Origin: Trueperaceae bacterium
GTDB lineage: Bacteria > Deinococcota > Deinococci > Deinococcales > Trueperaceae
Length of the DNA stretch: 6,950 nucleotides
Reading direction: 5' to 3'
NCBI GenBank assembly: GCA_024636105.1
Contig: JAGXHO010000004.1
Location: forward strand, 1-6,950
The position numbers were made by a program, and so were the translations under genes. The notes under the pieces were generated by a model. That model worked only from the letters and a program-made list of their open reading frames with translations. It was not told the origin of the DNA and did no database searches. Shown here one piece after another: positions 6,289 to 6,950 of this stretch (position 1 is its first letter; each line of letters begins with the position of its first letter).

Positions 6289-6950
6289 CCGCGCCGACGA
6301 CCACCGACCGCGCCACCCTGATCCGCCGCAAGTCGCACCGGATCGTCGCCGGGGAGGTCGGGTTCCGCACCCGCCTGCTCGAGATGGCCGCCGGCCTCGA
6401 CGACGTCATCGCGATGGGGCGCGGCGACCCCGACTTCCACACCCCCGCCCACATCGTCGAAGCCGCGCAGGCGGCAATCGGCCGCAACGAGCACCACTAC
6501 ACGCTCCCGGGCGGCATCCTGCCGCTCCGCGAGGCGATCGCGGGCAAGCTCGCGCGCGAGAACGGGTTGGACTACACCGCGGACGAGATCATCGTCACGT
6601 CCGGCGCCCAGGAGGCGGTCATGCTGGCCATGCTCGCCCTGCTCGACGACGGCGACGAGGTGCTGCTCCCCTCGCCGCGCTTCATGTCGTACGACAGCGC
6701 GGTGACCATGTCGGGGGGCGTCGTCGTGTCGGTGCCGAGCGACCAGGCGACCGACTTCGCGATGGTGCCGGCCGAGATCGAGAAGCGCATCACGCCCCGC
6801 ACCAAGGTGCTGGTGCTGGTCACGCCGGGGAACCCCACCGGCGCCGTCACGCCGCCGGCGATGATCCGCGAGATCGCCGCCATCGCGCAGCGCCACGACC
6901 TGATCGTGATCAGCGACGAGATCTACGAGAAGCTGATCTGGGACGGCCAG
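6285..6950 (+). CDS. Class I/II PLP-dependent aminotransferase, N-terminal part (3' end outside window)
   Basis: The first 222 residues of a fold-type I aminotransferase; the full family length is about 380-400, so a little over half is present. Visible landmarks: 'AMGRGDPDFHTP' (43-54, substrate-side Gly loop), 'HYTLPGGILPLREAI' (71-85), 'SGAQEA' (106-111, cofactor phosphate-binding turn), 'PSPRFMSY' (129-136, with Phe133 where a cofactor-stacking Tyr is common), 'PGNPTGA' (181-187, Asn183 expected to contact the PLP 3'-hydroxyl), and 'SDEIYEKL' (210-217, Asp211 pairing with the pyridine nitrogen, Tyr214 with the hydroxyl). The Schiff-base lysine (S-x-S-K) would lie past the right edge. Substrate cannot be read from this part; aspartate/aromatic/alanine-type transaminases and C-S lyase-like members share these motifs. 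The ATGA overlap with the M24 gene and its own GGAGG site place it in the operon, where it could convert the released amino acid to a keto acid. Confidence 0.92.
   Translation, partial: MTAPTTTDRATLIRRKSHRIVAGEVGFRTRLLEMAAGLDDVIAMGRGDPDFHTPAHIVEAAQAAIGRNEHHYTLPGGILPLREAIAGKLARENGLDYTADEIIVTSGAQEAVMLAMLALLDDGDEVLLPSPRFMSYDSAVTMSGGVVVSVPSDQATDFAMVPAEIEKRITPRTKVLVLVTPGNPTGAVTPPAMIREIAAIAQRHDLIVISDEIYEKLIWDGQ

Noticed and set aside
6156..6896. Antisense open frame at the right end, opposite the aminotransferase
   Set aside because: The + strand frame from 6285 carries clear aminotransferase motifs (NPTG, SDEIYEKL). The antisense product is a His/Arg/Asp/Gly/Val-rich shadow.

Overview
The window is a GC-rich stretch (roughly 70% G+C by eye, with strongly G/C-biased third codon positions) that is coding from end to end on the + strand. 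It reads as one tightly packed bacterial operon fragment. The lineage cannot be fixed from the sequence. High-GC groups such as Actinomycetota, Chloroflexota, Eremiobacterota-like soil lineages or high-GC Pseudomonadota are all possible. There are no RNA genes, mobile elements, CRISPR arrays, terminators or non-coding gaps, and no promoter is visible. The operon starts upstream of the window and continues past its right edge.

Layout, left to right: (1) the C-terminal tail of a probable M14 zinc carboxypeptidase (to 364); (2) a complete hydantoinase B/oxoprolinase-family protein, HyuB copy 1 (364-2031); (3) a second complete, closely related HyuB, copy 2 (2031-3731); (4) a cyclic-amide amidohydrolase of the dihydroorotase/allantoinase/dihydropyrimidinase superfamily (3728-5131); (5) a creatinase/prolidase-fold (M24) protein whose metal-ligand positions look degenerate (5128-6288); (6) the N-terminal part of a class I/II PLP-dependent aminotransferase (6285 to the right edge). 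All five junctions overlap (TAATG, TGATG, GTGA, GTGA, ATGA), so the six genes are probably co-transcribed and translationally coupled.

Working together, the products look like a catabolic cassette for a cyclic amide, ureide or modified amino acid. Ring opening would be by the amidohydrolase and/or the HyuB proteins. C-N cleavage of the linear product would be by the creatinase-like M24 protein, and removal of the amino group by the aminotransferase. The substrate is not identifiable here. The points most worth a second look are: a tandem HyuB-HyuB pair with no HyuA partner in the window; an amidohydrolase that keeps all metal ligands of dihydroorotase but has lost two of the three residues that bind dihydroorotate's carboxylate; and an M24 protein that appears to have lost its canonical metal site, as creatinase has.
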